From Pseudomonas sp. B6002 (GTDB lineage Bacteria > Pseudomonadota > Gammaproteobacteria > Pseudomonadales > Pseudomonadaceae): a stretch of DNA of 64,000 nucleotides. How positions within the stretch are numbered: the stretch's first letter is position 1; each line of letters begins with the position of its first letter. The stretch spans positions 108,209 through 172,208 of the forward strand of contig NZ_JACAOY010000023.1 in NCBI RefSeq assembly GCF_013385985.1. Direction: 5' to 3'. The notes beneath the pieces are model-generated. The model ran no database searches. It was not told the DNA's origin and saw nothing but the letters and a program-made list of their open reading frames with translations. This document shows positions 1-8,580 of this stretch, in pieces. A program made the position numbers and the translations under genes.

Positions 1-857
1 TTTCCTCCTCCGGCAAGCTGTACAACGCCGTCCAGTACGGTATCGATGCCAACGGCCTGATCGACTACGACGAAGTCGAGCGCCTGGCGGTTGAACACAA
101 GCCAAAAATGATCGTGGCCGGTTTCTCTGCCTACTCGCAGATCCTGGACTTCCCACGCTTTCGCGCTATCGCTGACAAAGTCGGTGCCTACCTGTTCGTC
201 GACATGGCTCACGTAGCCGGCCTGGTTGCTGCGGGCGTCTACCCGAACCCGGTGCCTTTCGCTGACGTCGTGACCACCACCACCCACAAGACCCTGCGCG
301 GTCCACGTGGCGGCCTGATCCTGGCTCGCGCCAACGCCGACATCGAGAAGAAGCTGAACTCCGCCGTATTCCCAGGCGCCCAAGGCGGCCCGCTGGAGCA
401 CGTGATCGCCGCTAAAGCGATCTGCTTCAAGGAAGCGCTGCAGCCTGAGTTCAAGACCTACCAGCAACAAGTGGTCAAGAACGCCCAGACCATGGCCAGC
501 GTGTTCATCGAGCGCGGCTTTGACGTGGTGTCTGGCGGTACTGAAAACCACCTGTTCCTGCTGTCGCTGATCAAGCAGGACATTTCCGGTAAAGATGCTG
601 ACGCTGCCCTGGGCAAAGCCTTCATCACCGTGAACAAAAACTCCGTGCCAAACGACCCACGCTCCCCGTTCGTCACCTCCGGCCTGCGCTTCGGCACCCC
701 GGCTGTGACCACTCGTGGCTTCAAGGAAGCAGAGTGCAAGGAACTGGCCGGCTGGATCTGCGACATCCTGGCAGACCTGAACAACGAAGCCGTGATCGAC
801 GCGGTCCGTGAGAAGGTCAAGGCCATCTGCAAAAAGCTGCCGGTTTACGGCGCTTGA
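1..857 (+). CDS. glyA: Serine hydroxymethyltransferase, 5'-truncated by the window edge
   Basis: Interconverts serine and glycine with tetrahydrofolate; a cytosolic PLP enzyme feeding one-carbon metabolism. The frame is open from base 3, about 284 residues before the TGA at 855-857, so roughly the first 130 of about 417 residues are missing. The PLP-lysine motif [16 protein letters not shown] is present, as are the preceding DMAHVAGL segment (the Asp that contacts the PLP ring) and the C-terminal SGLRFGTPA block. A strong terminator follows 17 bases after the stop, so this is the last gene of its transcript. Codon use is typical of a highly expressed Pseudomonas gene. Identification is secure; many pseudomonads carry more than one glyA copy, and which one this is cannot be told from here. 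Confidence 0.97.
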   Translation, partial: SSSGKLYNAVQYGIDANGLIDYDEVERLAVEHKPKMIVAGFSAYSQILDFPRFRAIADKVGAYLFVDMAHVAGLVAAGVYPNPVPFADVVTTTTHKTLRGPRGGLILARANADIEKKLNSAVFPGAQGGPLEHVIAAKAICFKEALQPEFKTYQQQVVKNAQTMASVFIERGFDVVSGGTENHLFLLSLIKQDISGKDADAALGKAFITVNKNSVPNDPRSPFVTSGLRFGTPAVTTRGFKEAECKELAGWICDILADLNNEAVIDAVREKVKAICKKLPVYGA

Positions 858-874
858 TAGCAGTAGCTTGAACC

Positions 875-908
875 AAAAGCGCTGACGGCAACGTCGGCGC
901 TTTTTTTT
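875..908 (+). terminator. Rho-independent terminator of glyA
   Basis: An AAGCGCTGACG stem pairs with CGTCGGCGCTT around a GCAA tetraloop and is followed by eight T residues. It separates glyA from the convergent metalloprotease gene, whose stop is at 914. Confidence 0.92.
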
Positions 909-913
909 GCCTG

Positions 914-1672
914 CTAAAAGCTGCCCGAGGGTGGTAACGCACCGCCTATCTCACGGTAGAAGTTGCTCACACCGGTATCAAAAGACTTGCCCGACAGGTG
1001 GGCGGCAAAGGTTTCCGCCACGAACTCCAGGGGGTTGGTCATGGCGTACATGCTCACCGCCGTACCGTTGTTGGCCGCCTTGAGCGTGATCGACGGGTCT
1101 TGCGCGCCGAGCTTGAAGGTCCAGAACGTCTCGGGCTGATTCATCTCATGAAGGATATGGCCGATTTCGTGGATCACCACGGTCGCGGCATGCCCATGCA
1201 TCTTAGGGTCGCCGAACCAGCGCTGGGTACCGTCGTACACCTGGTCGGCGACGCCCCTTCCCGGGTCCTTGCCCAAGCCGCCTTCAATGCCATTGAGCTG
1301 GATCTGCGGGTTGTGCTGCCCGGTCTTGGGCCCCATGAAGACGGTGTATTCGGCGCCGCCGCGCAGGTTGCCCATGCAGGCAATGCACGGCACGCCCTCG
1401 GTGGCCGAGCAGAGAAAGGTGATCGGCGGCAGGCTGAAGCCCTTTGCCGCCAGCACTTGCAGGGCCTTGTCGATGGCGGTGCGTTTCAACTGGGCGAGCG
1501 GGTCACCGTTTTCGCTGCCGATGCTCATCATCGCCGCGCCAGGCCCGGTATAGGCCTGGTAGGTGAAGGTCATCATGCCGGTCTTGGCCCGGTAAGTCTG
1601 GGCTAGCTTGCCGTCACTCTTTCTGCCCGCTTGGATCTGTGCTGCCGTGGCCATGGGGTCGATCTCCGACAT
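914..1672 (-). CDS. Putative HEXXH zinc metalloprotease, effector/toxin-like
   Basis: A 252-residue protein with a classic zinc-peptidase site: HEIGH at about 168-172 followed by ILHE, and downstream acidic residues in NPLEFVAETFA (about 213-223) that could supply the third ligand. There is no signal peptide or membrane segment, and the N-terminal half matches no housekeeping peptidase I know. The overall shape (small soluble protein, single gluzincin-like site) resembles toxin/effector metallopeptidases such as the M91 or Tox-MPTase groups, but that placement is inference. It lies 92 bases downstream of, and co-directional with, a YopT-like protease gene, so the two may be co-transcribed. 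The start at 1672 has a weak ribosome site. The next Met, codon 7 (1654), has GGAG nine bases upstream and is a reasonable alternative. Confidence 0.72.
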   Translation of the reverse strand: MSEIDPMATAAQIQAGRKSDGKLAQTYRAKTGMMTFTYQAYTGPGAAMMSIGSENGDPLAQLKRTAIDKALQVLAAKGFSLPPITFLCSATEGVPCIACMGNLRGGAEYTVFMGPKTGQHNPQIQLNGIEGGLGKDPGRGVADQVYDGTQRWFGDPKMHGHAATVVIHEIGHILHEMNQPETFWTFKLGAQDPSITLKAANNGTAVSMYAMTNPLEFVAETFAAHLSGKSFDTGVSNFYREIGGALPPSGSF

Positions 1673-1764
1673 CTGAACGTGCCTGTTGAAATAACAGTCG
1701 GTGATCGCGGTTTATTCCGAGGGCCTGGGCTTCGGCTTGATGACCAGGCCAACAGGGTGCCCGG

Positions 1765-2436
1765 CTACAGGCGTCCCAGCTGAATCAGGTACAGCTTGTC
1801 GAATTGAAGGTCGGCCTTGACGCCTTTCATCGAAACGTAATGCCGGTAGTGGTTGTACAGCTGCTTGAAGTAGGCCAGCTTGCCCTTCGACCCGATACGG
1901 TACTCGCCCGAGTTGGGGTCGAAAAAACTCATCCCGCTGCCGTCGGCGTACAAGGCAAAAGCGTGGGACGTGACGCCCTCGGTAAAGGTGCATTCCCACA
2001 GGTAATAGCCCGGCTGGGTCTCGTCGAGATGACTGGCCAATACCTCCAAGCCCGTCAGCCCGCTCGCTTCGATGGCCGAACGGCTCGACATGCCGCAGAT
2101 ATTGGGCGCTGCCGCGACAATTCGTTCGATGCCACGGGCGGACCTGTAGTAGCAGCGATTGAAGGAGCTGCAATCCACATCGACCTTGTACAGCGTGTCT
2201 TCCTGCCCCAGGTACTGTATGCGCCGCTGCGGCGTCTCCGACGGTTGCTGCAGCCTGCGCCGCAACCACGCAAACGCCAGCCCGATGCAGGCGCCGTTCT
2301 GCACGCCGGGCATCTCTTTGATGGCAGCGTTATTGCTCAACGCCGAGCGCTGTTTGAACTTGGCGACCCGATGCACTTTCATGCCGATCGGGGTTTTCCA
2401 GGAAACATAATTAGCCGGCATTGGCGCTGCCCCCAA
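1765..2436 (-). CDS. YopT/AvrPphB-like (peptidase C58) cysteine protease, putative effector
   Basis: About 223 residues. The three-part catalytic signature of family C58 is visible in order: Cys50 in NGACIGLAFAWL, His158 in GVTSHAFALYADG, and Asp173 in FFDPNSGEY. The last motif is particularly diagnostic of YopT-type effectors, which cleave host proteins (Rho GTPases for YopT, kinases for AvrPphB). The N-terminus carries no Sec signal. Its target is unknown, and no secretion genes occur in the window. The frame opens with TTG at 2436, after an in-frame stop; the ATG at 2421 preceded by GGGGG is an equally plausible start and gives 218 residues. It is followed by the metalloprotease gene in the same direction. 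The family call is fairly firm; the role as a secreted effector is inferred. Confidence 0.75.
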   Translation of the reverse strand: MGAAPMPANYVSWKTPIGMKVHRVAKFKQRSALSNNAAIKEMPGVQNGACIGLAFAWLRRRLQQPSETPQRRIQYLGQEDTLYKVDVDCSSFNRCYYRSARGIERIVAAAPNICGMSSRSAIEASGLTGLEVLASHLDETQPGYYLWECTFTEGVTSHAFALYADGSGMSFFDPNSGEYRIGSKGKLAYFKQLYNHYRHYVSMKGVKADLQFDKLYLIQLGRL

Positions 2437-2522
2437 TGCCGGCGTTGGTCCGTGCCACTTTCACCATGGGTCTGCCTCTGCGATCTCACCTGCCTGATGA
2501 GATAACAGCTCGCATGGGCAGT

Positions 2523-3485
2523 TTATTCCGGCTGGTACAGCTGCTGGAAACCTTGGCGGATCTTGTCTTCGGGCAGTTCATCGGCAATGAACACGATCAC
2601 GCTTTCACGCGCTTCGTCCTCGGCCCACTCGGTGTCCCAATCGAACCCGTAGAGCTTGAGCACGCCCTGAAACACCAGTCGCCGGTCTTCCCCGGCGATG
2701 TTCAGCACGCCTTTGTAACGCAGCAGCTGCTTGCCATGGTCTTCCAGCAACGCATTCATGAACTCGCTGAGGCGGTCGATATCCAGCGGCTGGTCAGTGC
2801 GCAGCACCAGGCTGGAGATGCGATCGATGGACGGCGCAGCACTCACCGGGCGCAGGCTCATGCCGGCGTTGAGGTTGAAGCCGCGCACATCGAGCAGCTC
2901 GGCCAGGTCGATGTTGCCGTGGTCGACCACACGGATCGGCGCACGCCGGTTGATGCGCGTGAGGCGCTGGCTGAGGGCGTCGAAGGTCGCCGCGTCCACC
3001 AGGTCGCGCTTGCTCACCAGCAGGCGGTCGGCAAAGCCGATCTGCGCCTGGGCAATGGTCTGGGTCAGGTGGTGCTCGGCGTGGGCCGCGTCCACCAGGG
3101 TGATGATGCCGTCGAGGATGTAGCGCTCGCGCAGTTCTTCATCGATGAAAAAGGTCTGGGCCACGGGCGCCGGGTCGGCCAGGCCGGTGCATTCGATCAC
3201 CAGGCGGTCGAAGGCGATCTCGCCGCTGTCCAGGCGTTCGAGCAGCAGGTACAGGGCTTTGGTCAGGTCGGTGTGGATGGTGCAGCACACGCAGCCGTTG
3301 GACAGGGTCATGACTTGCACCGGCTCGGCGCCCAACAGTTGGGTGTCGATACCGGCGTCACTGAATTCGTTTTCGATCACGGCGATTTTCAAACCGTGCT
3401 CGGCCTTGAGCAGGTGGCGCAGCAAGGTGGTCTTGCCGGCGCCGAGGAAGCCGCTGAGGACTGTTACCGGAATGGGGGTTAACAA
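2523..3485 (-). CDS. yjiA: CobW/COG0523-family metallochaperone GTPase (YjiA-like)
   Basis: P-loop GTPase of the G3E family. Walker A is SGFLGAGKT near the N-terminus, the family's metal-binding GCVCC motif follows at about 65 residues, and ECTGLADP and SKRD supply the switch and guanine-specificity elements. The C-terminal CobW domain is complete. In E. coli yjiA follows yjiX and the btsT transporter gene, and the same order is found here (cstA, yjiX, yjiA), although a REP pair now sits between yjiX and this gene. I chose the TTG at 3483-3485 because GGGAG lies seven bases upstream and the protein then begins MLTPIPVT, as in relatives. An ATG at 3494 overlaps that ribosome site and would add three residues. 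Confidence 0.9.
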   Translation of the reverse strand: MLTPIPVTVLSGFLGAGKTTLLRHLLKAEHGLKIAVIENEFSDAGIDTQLLGAEPVQVMTLSNGCVCCTIHTDLTKALYLLLERLDSGEIAFDRLVIECTGLADPAPVAQTFFIDEELRERYILDGIITLVDAAHAEHHLTQTIAQAQIGFADRLLVSKRDLVDAATFDALSQRLTRINRRAPIRVVDHGNIDLAELLDVRGFNLNAGMSLRPVSAAPSIDRISSLVLRTDQPLDIDRLSEFMNALLEDHGKQLLRYKGVLNIAGEDRRLVFQGVLKLYGFDWDTEWAEDEARESVIVFIADELPEDKIRQGFQQLYQPE

Positions 3486-3512
3486 AACACACATCTCCCA
3501 TGCGCTAAAAAA

Positions 3513-3582
3513 CTGTAGGAGCCCGGCTTGCCGGCGATGGCGGTCTCAAGATCGCTATCGCCGGCAAGCCGGGCTCCTACAG
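3513..3582. repeat. REP inverted pair (GTAGGAGCCCGGCTTGCCGG family)
   Basis: Two head-to-head copies form a long palindrome around a short centre, between yjiX and yjiA. The arms are CTGTAGGAGCCCGGCTTGCC and its complement. Confidence 0.9.
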
Positions 3583-3609
3583 TGAGGTGTTGTGGTCAAG
3601 TGCGGTGTT

Positions 3610-3807
3610 TCAACAGCACTTGGGCCCACCCTTGCCACCGTAACGGGCTTCCTGGCGTTCCCTAAAGAACGCCTTGTAGTCCATCACCGGTTTGTCCGGG
3701 TGTTTGGTTTGCATATGCTCGACGTACGTGTCGTAGTCGGGCATGCCGACCATCAGGCGCGCGGCCTGACCGAGGTATTTACCGAGGCGACTGATGTCAT
3801 TGAACAT
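3610..3807 (-). CDS. yjiX: YbdD/YjiX family small protein
   Basis: A 65-residue protein with the family's recognisable core ([14 protein letters not shown], then HPDKP and the [12 protein letters not shown] tail). Members are nearly always encoded directly downstream of a CstA/BtsT transporter. Here the gap to the cstA stop is only 15 bases, so co-translation is likely. Biochemical function is not established; a structural or regulatory accessory of the transporter is the usual suggestion. Confidence 0.93.
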   Translation of the reverse strand: MFNDISRLGKYLGQAARLMVGMPDYDTYVEHMQTKHPDKPVMDYKAFFRERQEARYGGKGGPKCC

Positions 3808-3822
3808 GGTTGCAATCCTCGA

Positions 3823-5889
3823 TCATGCGTCCGGTACGGCCTGGAACGGGGCTTCTTTATCCGTGCGTTCCTTGTTGCCCCAGGCGGCGACGCCGACCTT
3901 GAGCGCATAGAACAGGATGCTGAATACCACGAACAGGAACAGCGCCGTCAGCGTTGCGTTGGTGTAGGCGTTCCAGATCACGTGCTGCATCTGGTCGACA
4001 CTTTTGGCCGGGGCCAGGATCTGGCCGTTGGCCAGGGCATCACTGTATTTCTTGGCCAGCGACAGGAAGCCGATCGCCGGGTTGGCGTCGAACAGCTTGA
4101 TGAAGCCTGCGGTGGTGGTGCAGATCAGCAGCCACACGGCCGGCAGCATGGTCACCCAGATGTAGCGCTGGCGTTTCATTTTGATCAGCACAACCGTGGC
4201 GAGCATCAGCGCGATACCGGCGAGCATCTGGTTGGAGATACCGAACAGCGGCCACAAGGTGTTGATACCGCCCAGTGGGTCGATCACGCCTTGGTACAGC
4301 AGGTAACCCCACATCGCCACGCAACCTGCGGTCGCGATCAGGTTGGCCGTCCACGACTCGGTACGCTTGAGCGACGGCACGAAGGAGCCGAGCAGGTCCT
4401 GCAGCATGAAGCGCCCGGCACGGGTGCCGGCGTCAACCGCGGTCAGGATGAACAGCGCTTCGAACAGGATCGCAAAGTGGTACCAGAACGCCATGGTGTT
4501 TTCACCCGGCAGCACACTGTGCAGGATCTGCGCGATCCCCACCGCCAACGTCGGTGCACCACCGGCACGGGCCAGGATGGTGGTTTCGCCGATGTCATGG
4601 GCCACAGCGGTCAGCGCCTCAGGCGTAATCGCAAAGCCCCAGCTGCTGACGGTTTGCGCCACGGCCACCACGTCACCACCGACCACGGCGGCCGGGCTGT
4701 TCATGGCGAAGTACACGCCCGGCTCGATCACCGAGGCAGCGACCATGGCCATGATGGCCACGAACGATTCCATCAGCATCGCGCCGTAACCGATGTAGCG
4801 TGCGTTGGTTTCGTTATCCAACAGCTTGGGCGTGGTGCCCGAGGAGATCAGCGCGTGGAAACCCGAGACCGCGCCACAGGCGATGGTGATGAACAGGAAC
4901 GGGAACAGGCCGCCTTTCCACACCGGGCCGGTGCCATCGATGAATTGGGTCAGGGCCGGCATTTTCAGCTCTGGCATGGTGACCAGGATGCCGATCGCCA
5001 GGGCGATGATGGTGCCGATTTTGAGGAAGGTGGAGAGGTAGTCACGCGGTGCCAGGATCAGCCACACCGGCAGTACCGCAGCGACGAAACCGTAGCCGAT
5101 CAACATCCAGGTGATCTGGATCCCGCTGAAGGTGAAGGCCTTGGCCCACACCGGGTCGGCTGCAATCTGCCCGCCCAGCCAGATCGAACCCAGCAGCAAC
5201 AACACGCCGATGATCGAGATCTCGCCGATGCGGCCCGGGCGGATGTAGCGCATGTACACGCCCATGAACATCGCGATCGGGATGGTCGCCATCACGGTGA
5301 AGATGCCCCATGGGCTCTCCGCCAGGGCCTTGACCACGATCAGCGCCAGCACCGCGAGGATGATGATCATGATCAGGAAGCAGCCGAACAGCGCGATGGT
5401 CCCCGGGATACGCCCCATTTCTTCGCGGACCATGTCCCCCAGGGAACGGCCGTTGCGACGGGTGGACAGGAACAGGACCATGAAGTCCTGCACCGCACCG
5501 GCCAGCACCACGCCGGCAATCAGCCAGAGCGTGCCGGGCAGGTAGCCCATTTGCGCCGCCAGCACCGGGCCGACCAACGGGCCTGCACCGGCAATCGCCG
5601 CAAAGTGGTGACCGAAAAGGATGTGTTTGTTGGTCGGCACATAGTCCAGACCGTCATTGTTGAGCACTGCGGGGGTGGCCCGCCGTGGATCGAGTTGCAT
5701 CACGTTATTCGCGATGAACAGGCTGTAGTAGCGGTATGCAACCAGGTAGATGGCCACAGCTGCGACCACAATCCACAAGGCGTTGATCGCCTCGCCGCGG
5801 CGCAAGGCCACTACGCCCAGGGCGCACGCTCCTACGATTGCCAGCACCAGCCAGGGTAGGTGGCGTAGCAGGCTATTATTATTTTTCAT
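3823..5889 (-). CDS. cstA: Carbon starvation protein A family transporter (CstA/BtsT)
   Basis: Integral membrane transporter of the CstA family, whose characterised members take up pyruvate or peptides during carbon limitation. It has 688 residues and many hydrophobic segments, beginning with LPWLVLAIVGACALGVVALR. Family landmarks include the PTNKHILFGHHFAAIAGAGPLVGP loop (about 70-95) and the SGFHALISSGTTPK segment. I placed the start at 5889 (MKNNNSLL), because the 24 extra residues of the longer frame are not family-like. The first codons after ATG are AAA AAT AAT AAT, an A-rich stretch that fits the Hfq/Crc target pattern. It heads the cstA-yjiX-yjiA group. Substrate cannot be decided from sequence. 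Confidence 0.93.
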   Translation of the reverse strand: MKNNNSLLRHLPWLVLAIVGACALGVVALRRGEAINALWIVVAAVAIYLVAYRYYSLFIANNVMQLDPRRATPAVLNNDGLDYVPTNKHILFGHHFAAIAGAGPLVGPVLAAQMGYLPGTLWLIAGVVLAGAVQDFMVLFLSTRRNGRSLGDMVREEMGRIPGTIALFGCFLIMIIILAVLALIVVKALAESPWGIFTVMATIPIAMFMGVYMRYIRPGRIGEISIIGVLLLLGSIWLGGQIAADPVWAKAFTFSGIQITWMLIGYGFVAAVLPVWLILAPRDYLSTFLKIGTIIALAIGILVTMPELKMPALTQFIDGTGPVWKGGLFPFLFITIACGAVSGFHALISSGTTPKLLDNETNARYIGYGAMLMESFVAIMAMVAASVIEPGVYFAMNSPAAVVGGDVVAVAQTVSSWGFAITPEALTAVAHDIGETTILARAGGAPTLAVGIAQILHSVLPGENTMAFWYHFAILFEALFILTAVDAGTRAGRFMLQDLLGSFVPSLKRTESWTANLIATAGCVAMWGYLLYQGVIDPLGGINTLWPLFGISNQMLAGIALMLATVVLIKMKRQRYIWVTMLPAVWLLICTTTAGFIKLFDANPAIGFLSLAKKYSDALANGQILAPAKSVDQMQHVIWNAYTNATLTALFLFVVFSILFYALKVGVAAWGNKERTDKEAPFQAVPDA
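5875..5886 (-). promoter_or_regulatory. Candidate Hfq/Crc catabolite-repression target at the cstA start
   Basis: Immediately after the cstA ATG the mRNA reads AAAAATAATAAT, four consecutive AAN units. This matches the AANAANAA pattern bound by Hfq with Crc near translation starts in Pseudomonas. It fits a carbon-scavenging transporter. The match is by eye and short A-rich runs also occur by chance. Confidence 0.4.
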
Positions 5890-6063
5890 TTTTATATTCC
5901 AGCCAGGGTGGACAGAAAGGACAGCCATCCCGAGTTTAGCGCTGTTGGCTTCAAAGACCACCCCCCTACGTTGGTCTAGAGCCTTGCCATGGCAAAAAAA
6001 GCAGAAATAAAAGCCGGGTGATGGCGCAAGGCTACAATCCTTCTATTCACAGAGGGTTTAACC

Positions 6064-6432
6064 ATGACCGAGCAACCGTCTGACCGCCGCCGTTTTCGAC
6101 GAATCGCCTTTGATGCCAGGACAACCATTGCCCAGGACAGCTGGAATTGGCCGGTGAAATTGGTGGATTTGTCGTTGCGCGGGTTGCTGGTGGAGCGCCC
6201 TGACGACTGGCGGGGCAATGGCAAGCGCCTGTTTGACGTGGATATCCGCCTGGACCCACAGGCGCATATCAGGATGCAGGTGAAGCTGGCCCATGACGAT
6301 CACGGGCAACTGGGTTTTGTGTGCGAGCACATTGACCTGGATTCGATCAGCCACCTGAAGCGGCTGATCGAGCTGAACCTGGGCGATGAGGATGAGCTGC
6401 ACCGCGAACTGGGTGCATTGCTCGAAATTTAG
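6064..6432 (+). CDS. PilZ domain protein, probable c-di-GMP receptor
   Basis: A 122-residue single-domain protein. The N-terminal RRRFRR provides the RxxxR arginines and DLSLRGLLVE the D/NxSxxG motif that bind cyclic-di-GMP; the remaining length fits the PilZ beta-barrel. It stands alone, transcribed away from cstA and convergent with the next gene, three bases apart. The output pathway is unknown. Confidence 0.88.
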   Translation: MTEQPSDRRRFRRIAFDARTTIAQDSWNWPVKLVDLSLRGLLVERPDDWRGNGKRLFDVDIRLDPQAHIRMQVKLAHDDHGQLGFVCEHIDLDSISHLKRLIELNLGDEDELHRELGALLEI

Positions 6433-6435
6433 CCG

Positions 6436-7161
6436 TCAGGGAAACGCCGTACGTGCGGGGAAGTCGCCTTCCGACTCCCAGAAGCCGGCTTTCTGAGTCG
6501 ACGCGGCCTGCCACAGGCCGTCGGCAAAACGGTAGGTGGTGTAACGGGTGACGAAGTCTTCGTCGCCGTCACCGTCCATGAAGGACGACACTTGCAGCAA
6601 TTCATCCGCCCCGCCAACGGCTGGCGTGGCAGCCTGCCAGGCGGCCTTGCCGGTCTGGGCCAGGGTCAATGGTTTGATCTTGCCATCGGTGCCTTTGCAG
6701 TCCATCGGCTTGAGGTGGTGTTTGGCGGGCATCAACAGTTGGGTGGCCGGGCCACTGTAGCTGCCCATCGGTGCGGTCTGGTCGATGACCAGGAAATACA
6801 CCGTCTCCGGCAGGCCTTTGAGCGGCGCCTTTTTAACCTCGGCCAGCGGGTAGCCGAGGTCTTCGTGGGCGATCACGTCACCGGAGGCTGACACTAACCG
6901 CACCTGGGCTTCCAGCAGCGGGTTTTCCACCAGGTCGCCAGGCTCGTCAAACGAGTCCTCGTCCAGGCCATTGCCCCAACTGTCCTTGTGCAACTGAGCG
7001 CTGATGCGCTGGTCTTCGAGCACCTGCAGGACACTGCCGTCATCCGTTGCCAGCTTTTGCGCCAGACGGTAACCCGCCGGCAACTCGGCCCACGCCAAAG
7101 CAGGCAGCCCGGCCAAGGCGACAAACAGGGCGACTGCGCCCCAGCATTTCGAACGTTGCAT
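6436..7161 (-). CDS. Secreted hypothetical protein next to radA
   Basis: About 241 residues starting at MQRSKCWG, with a typical Sec signal (hydrophobic AVALFVALAGLPALAWA, then a probable cut before ELPAG). The mature part has no enzyme motif I recognise. It contains DGDGDEDFVTRYTTYRF, which resembles a repeat-propeller or calcium-loop segment, and two cysteines at most. The start was chosen because AGGG lies nine bases upstream. Longer in-frame starts would run into the end of radA at 7178. It may be co-transcribed with radA. Confidence 0.7.
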   Translation of the reverse strand: MQRSKCWGAVALFVALAGLPALAWAELPAGYRLAQKLATDDGSVLQVLEDQRISAQLHKDSWGNGLDEDSFDEPGDLVENPLLEAQVRLVSASGDVIAHEDLGYPLAEVKKAPLKGLPETVYFLVIDQTAPMGSYSGPATQLLMPAKHHLKPMDCKGTDGKIKPLTLAQTGKAAWQAATPAVGGADELLQVSSFMDGDGDEDFVTRYTTYRFADGLWQAASTQKAGFWESEGDFPARTAFP

Positions 7162-7177
7162 GGCATCCATCCCTGGT

Positions 7178-8545
7178 TTATTCAAAAAGTGCATCCAACG
7201 CCTGCTCAAGGCGTGTGACAGCAATGATCTGCAAGCCCGGCGGCGACTCTTTCGGCGCATTACCCTTGGGCACGATTGCGCGTTTAAAGCCGTGCTTGGC
7301 CGCTTCTTTCAACCGTTCCTGACCGCTCGGCACGGGACGCACTTCACCCGACAGGCCGACCTCGCCGAACACCAGCAGGTCGTGAGGCAGCGGTTTATTG
7401 CGCAAGCTCGACATCACCGCTGCCATCAACGCCAGGTCGGATGCCGTTTCCAGCACCTTGACCCCGCCGACCACGTTGAGGAACACGTCCTGATCGTGGG
7501 TCGGAATGCCGCCGTGGCGGTGTAGCACCGCGAGCAACATGGCCAGGCGGTTCTGATCCAGGCCAAGCGTCACTCGGCGCGGGTTGGCGAGGTGGCTGTC
7601 ATCCACCAGGGCCTGCACTTCGACCAGCATCGGCCGGGTGCCTTCCCACGTCGCCATCACCACGCTGCCTGGGACTTCTTCCTGGGCACGGGTCAGAAAA
7701 ATCGCGGACGGATTGGAGACTTCTTTCAAGCCCCGGTCGGTCATGGCAAACACGCCCAACTCGTTCACGGCACCAAAGCGGTTCTTCACCGCGCGCAACA
7801 GACGCAGGCGGCCATCGGACTCGCCTTCGAAATACAGAACGGTGTCGACCATATGCTCCAACACCCGTGGCCCGGCCAGCGCGCCCTCTTTGGTCACATG
7901 GCCCACCAGGAAGATCGCCGTGCCGCTCTGCTTGGCATAGCGCACCAGCAGCGCCGCACTTTCGCGCACCTGGGACACGCCGCCAGGTGCCGATTGCAGT
8001 TGTTCGGTAAAAATGGTCTGGATCGAGTCGATCACCATCACCTTGGGCTTTTCGATACGCGCCGTGGCGATGATGCTTTCGATGCAGGTTTCGGTCATGA
8101 CCCGCAACTGATCCTGGGGCAGCCCCAGGCGCCGCGCACGCATAGCCACTTGTTGCTGGGATTCTTCACCGGTGACGTACAGCGCCGGCATACGGCTGGC
8201 AATGCTGCACAGGGTTTGCAGCAGGATGGTCGACTTGCCGATGCCCGGGTCGCCGCCGATCAGCACCACCGAGCCGTCCACCAGACCGCCGCCGAGCACC
8301 CGGTCCAGCTCACCGGAAGCGGTGGAGAAACGCGGGATTTCTTCGACGCTGACTTCGGCCAGGGTCTTGATCTGCGCCTGCTGCCCGGTCCAGCCGGCAC
8401 GGCCAGTGGGAGCTGCGGCGCCGCCGCTTTCGATCATGGTTTCAGTCAGGGTGTTCCACGCACCGCACTCGGTGCACTGGCCGGCCCACTTGGGAAAGGT
8501 CGCGCCGCACTCCGTGCAGCCGTACATGCGCTTGGCCTTTGCCAT
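7178..8545 (-). CDS. radA: DNA repair protein RadA (Sms)
   Basis: RecA-like ATPase that processes recombination branch intermediates. It has the expected 455 residues and three parts: an N-terminal C4 zinc finger (CTEC and CTEC at about 10-13 and 24-27), the ATPase with Walker A GGDPGIGKST (97-106), the RadA-specific KNRFG motif, and a C-terminal Lon-protease-like domain. GGAGG sits nine bases before the ATG. It neighbours ankB-katB and mscL, a conserved Pseudomonas order. Confidence 0.97.
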   Translation of the reverse strand: MAKAKRMYGCTECGATFPKWAGQCTECGAWNTLTETMIESGGAAAPTGRAGWTGQQAQIKTLAEVSVEEIPRFSTASGELDRVLGGGLVDGSVVLIGGDPGIGKSTILLQTLCSIASRMPALYVTGEESQQQVAMRARRLGLPQDQLRVMTETCIESIIATARIEKPKVMVIDSIQTIFTEQLQSAPGGVSQVRESAALLVRYAKQSGTAIFLVGHVTKEGALAGPRVLEHMVDTVLYFEGESDGRLRLLRAVKNRFGAVNELGVFAMTDRGLKEVSNPSAIFLTRAQEEVPGSVVMATWEGTRPMLVEVQALVDDSHLANPRRVTLGLDQNRLAMLLAVLHRHGGIPTHDQDVFLNVVGGVKVLETASDLALMAAVMSSLRNKPLPHDLLVFGEVGLSGEVRPVPSGQERLKEAAKHGFKRAIVPKGNAPKESPPGLQIIAVTRLEQALDALFE

Positions 8546-8580
8546 TTGAGAACCTCCAACCGAAAAACCGCGATGATAGC

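Noticed and set aside
1712-2269. Minus-strand frame overlapping the YopT-like gene
   Set aside because: It overlaps the C58 protease in another frame, and its residues show no motif or start signal.
3592-5859. A 755-codon plus-strand open frame opposite cstA
   Set aside because: His/Gln/Arg/Asp-rich composition with no hydrophobic or domain pattern; it is the antisense shadow expected in G/C-rich coding, and cstA on the other strand is certain.
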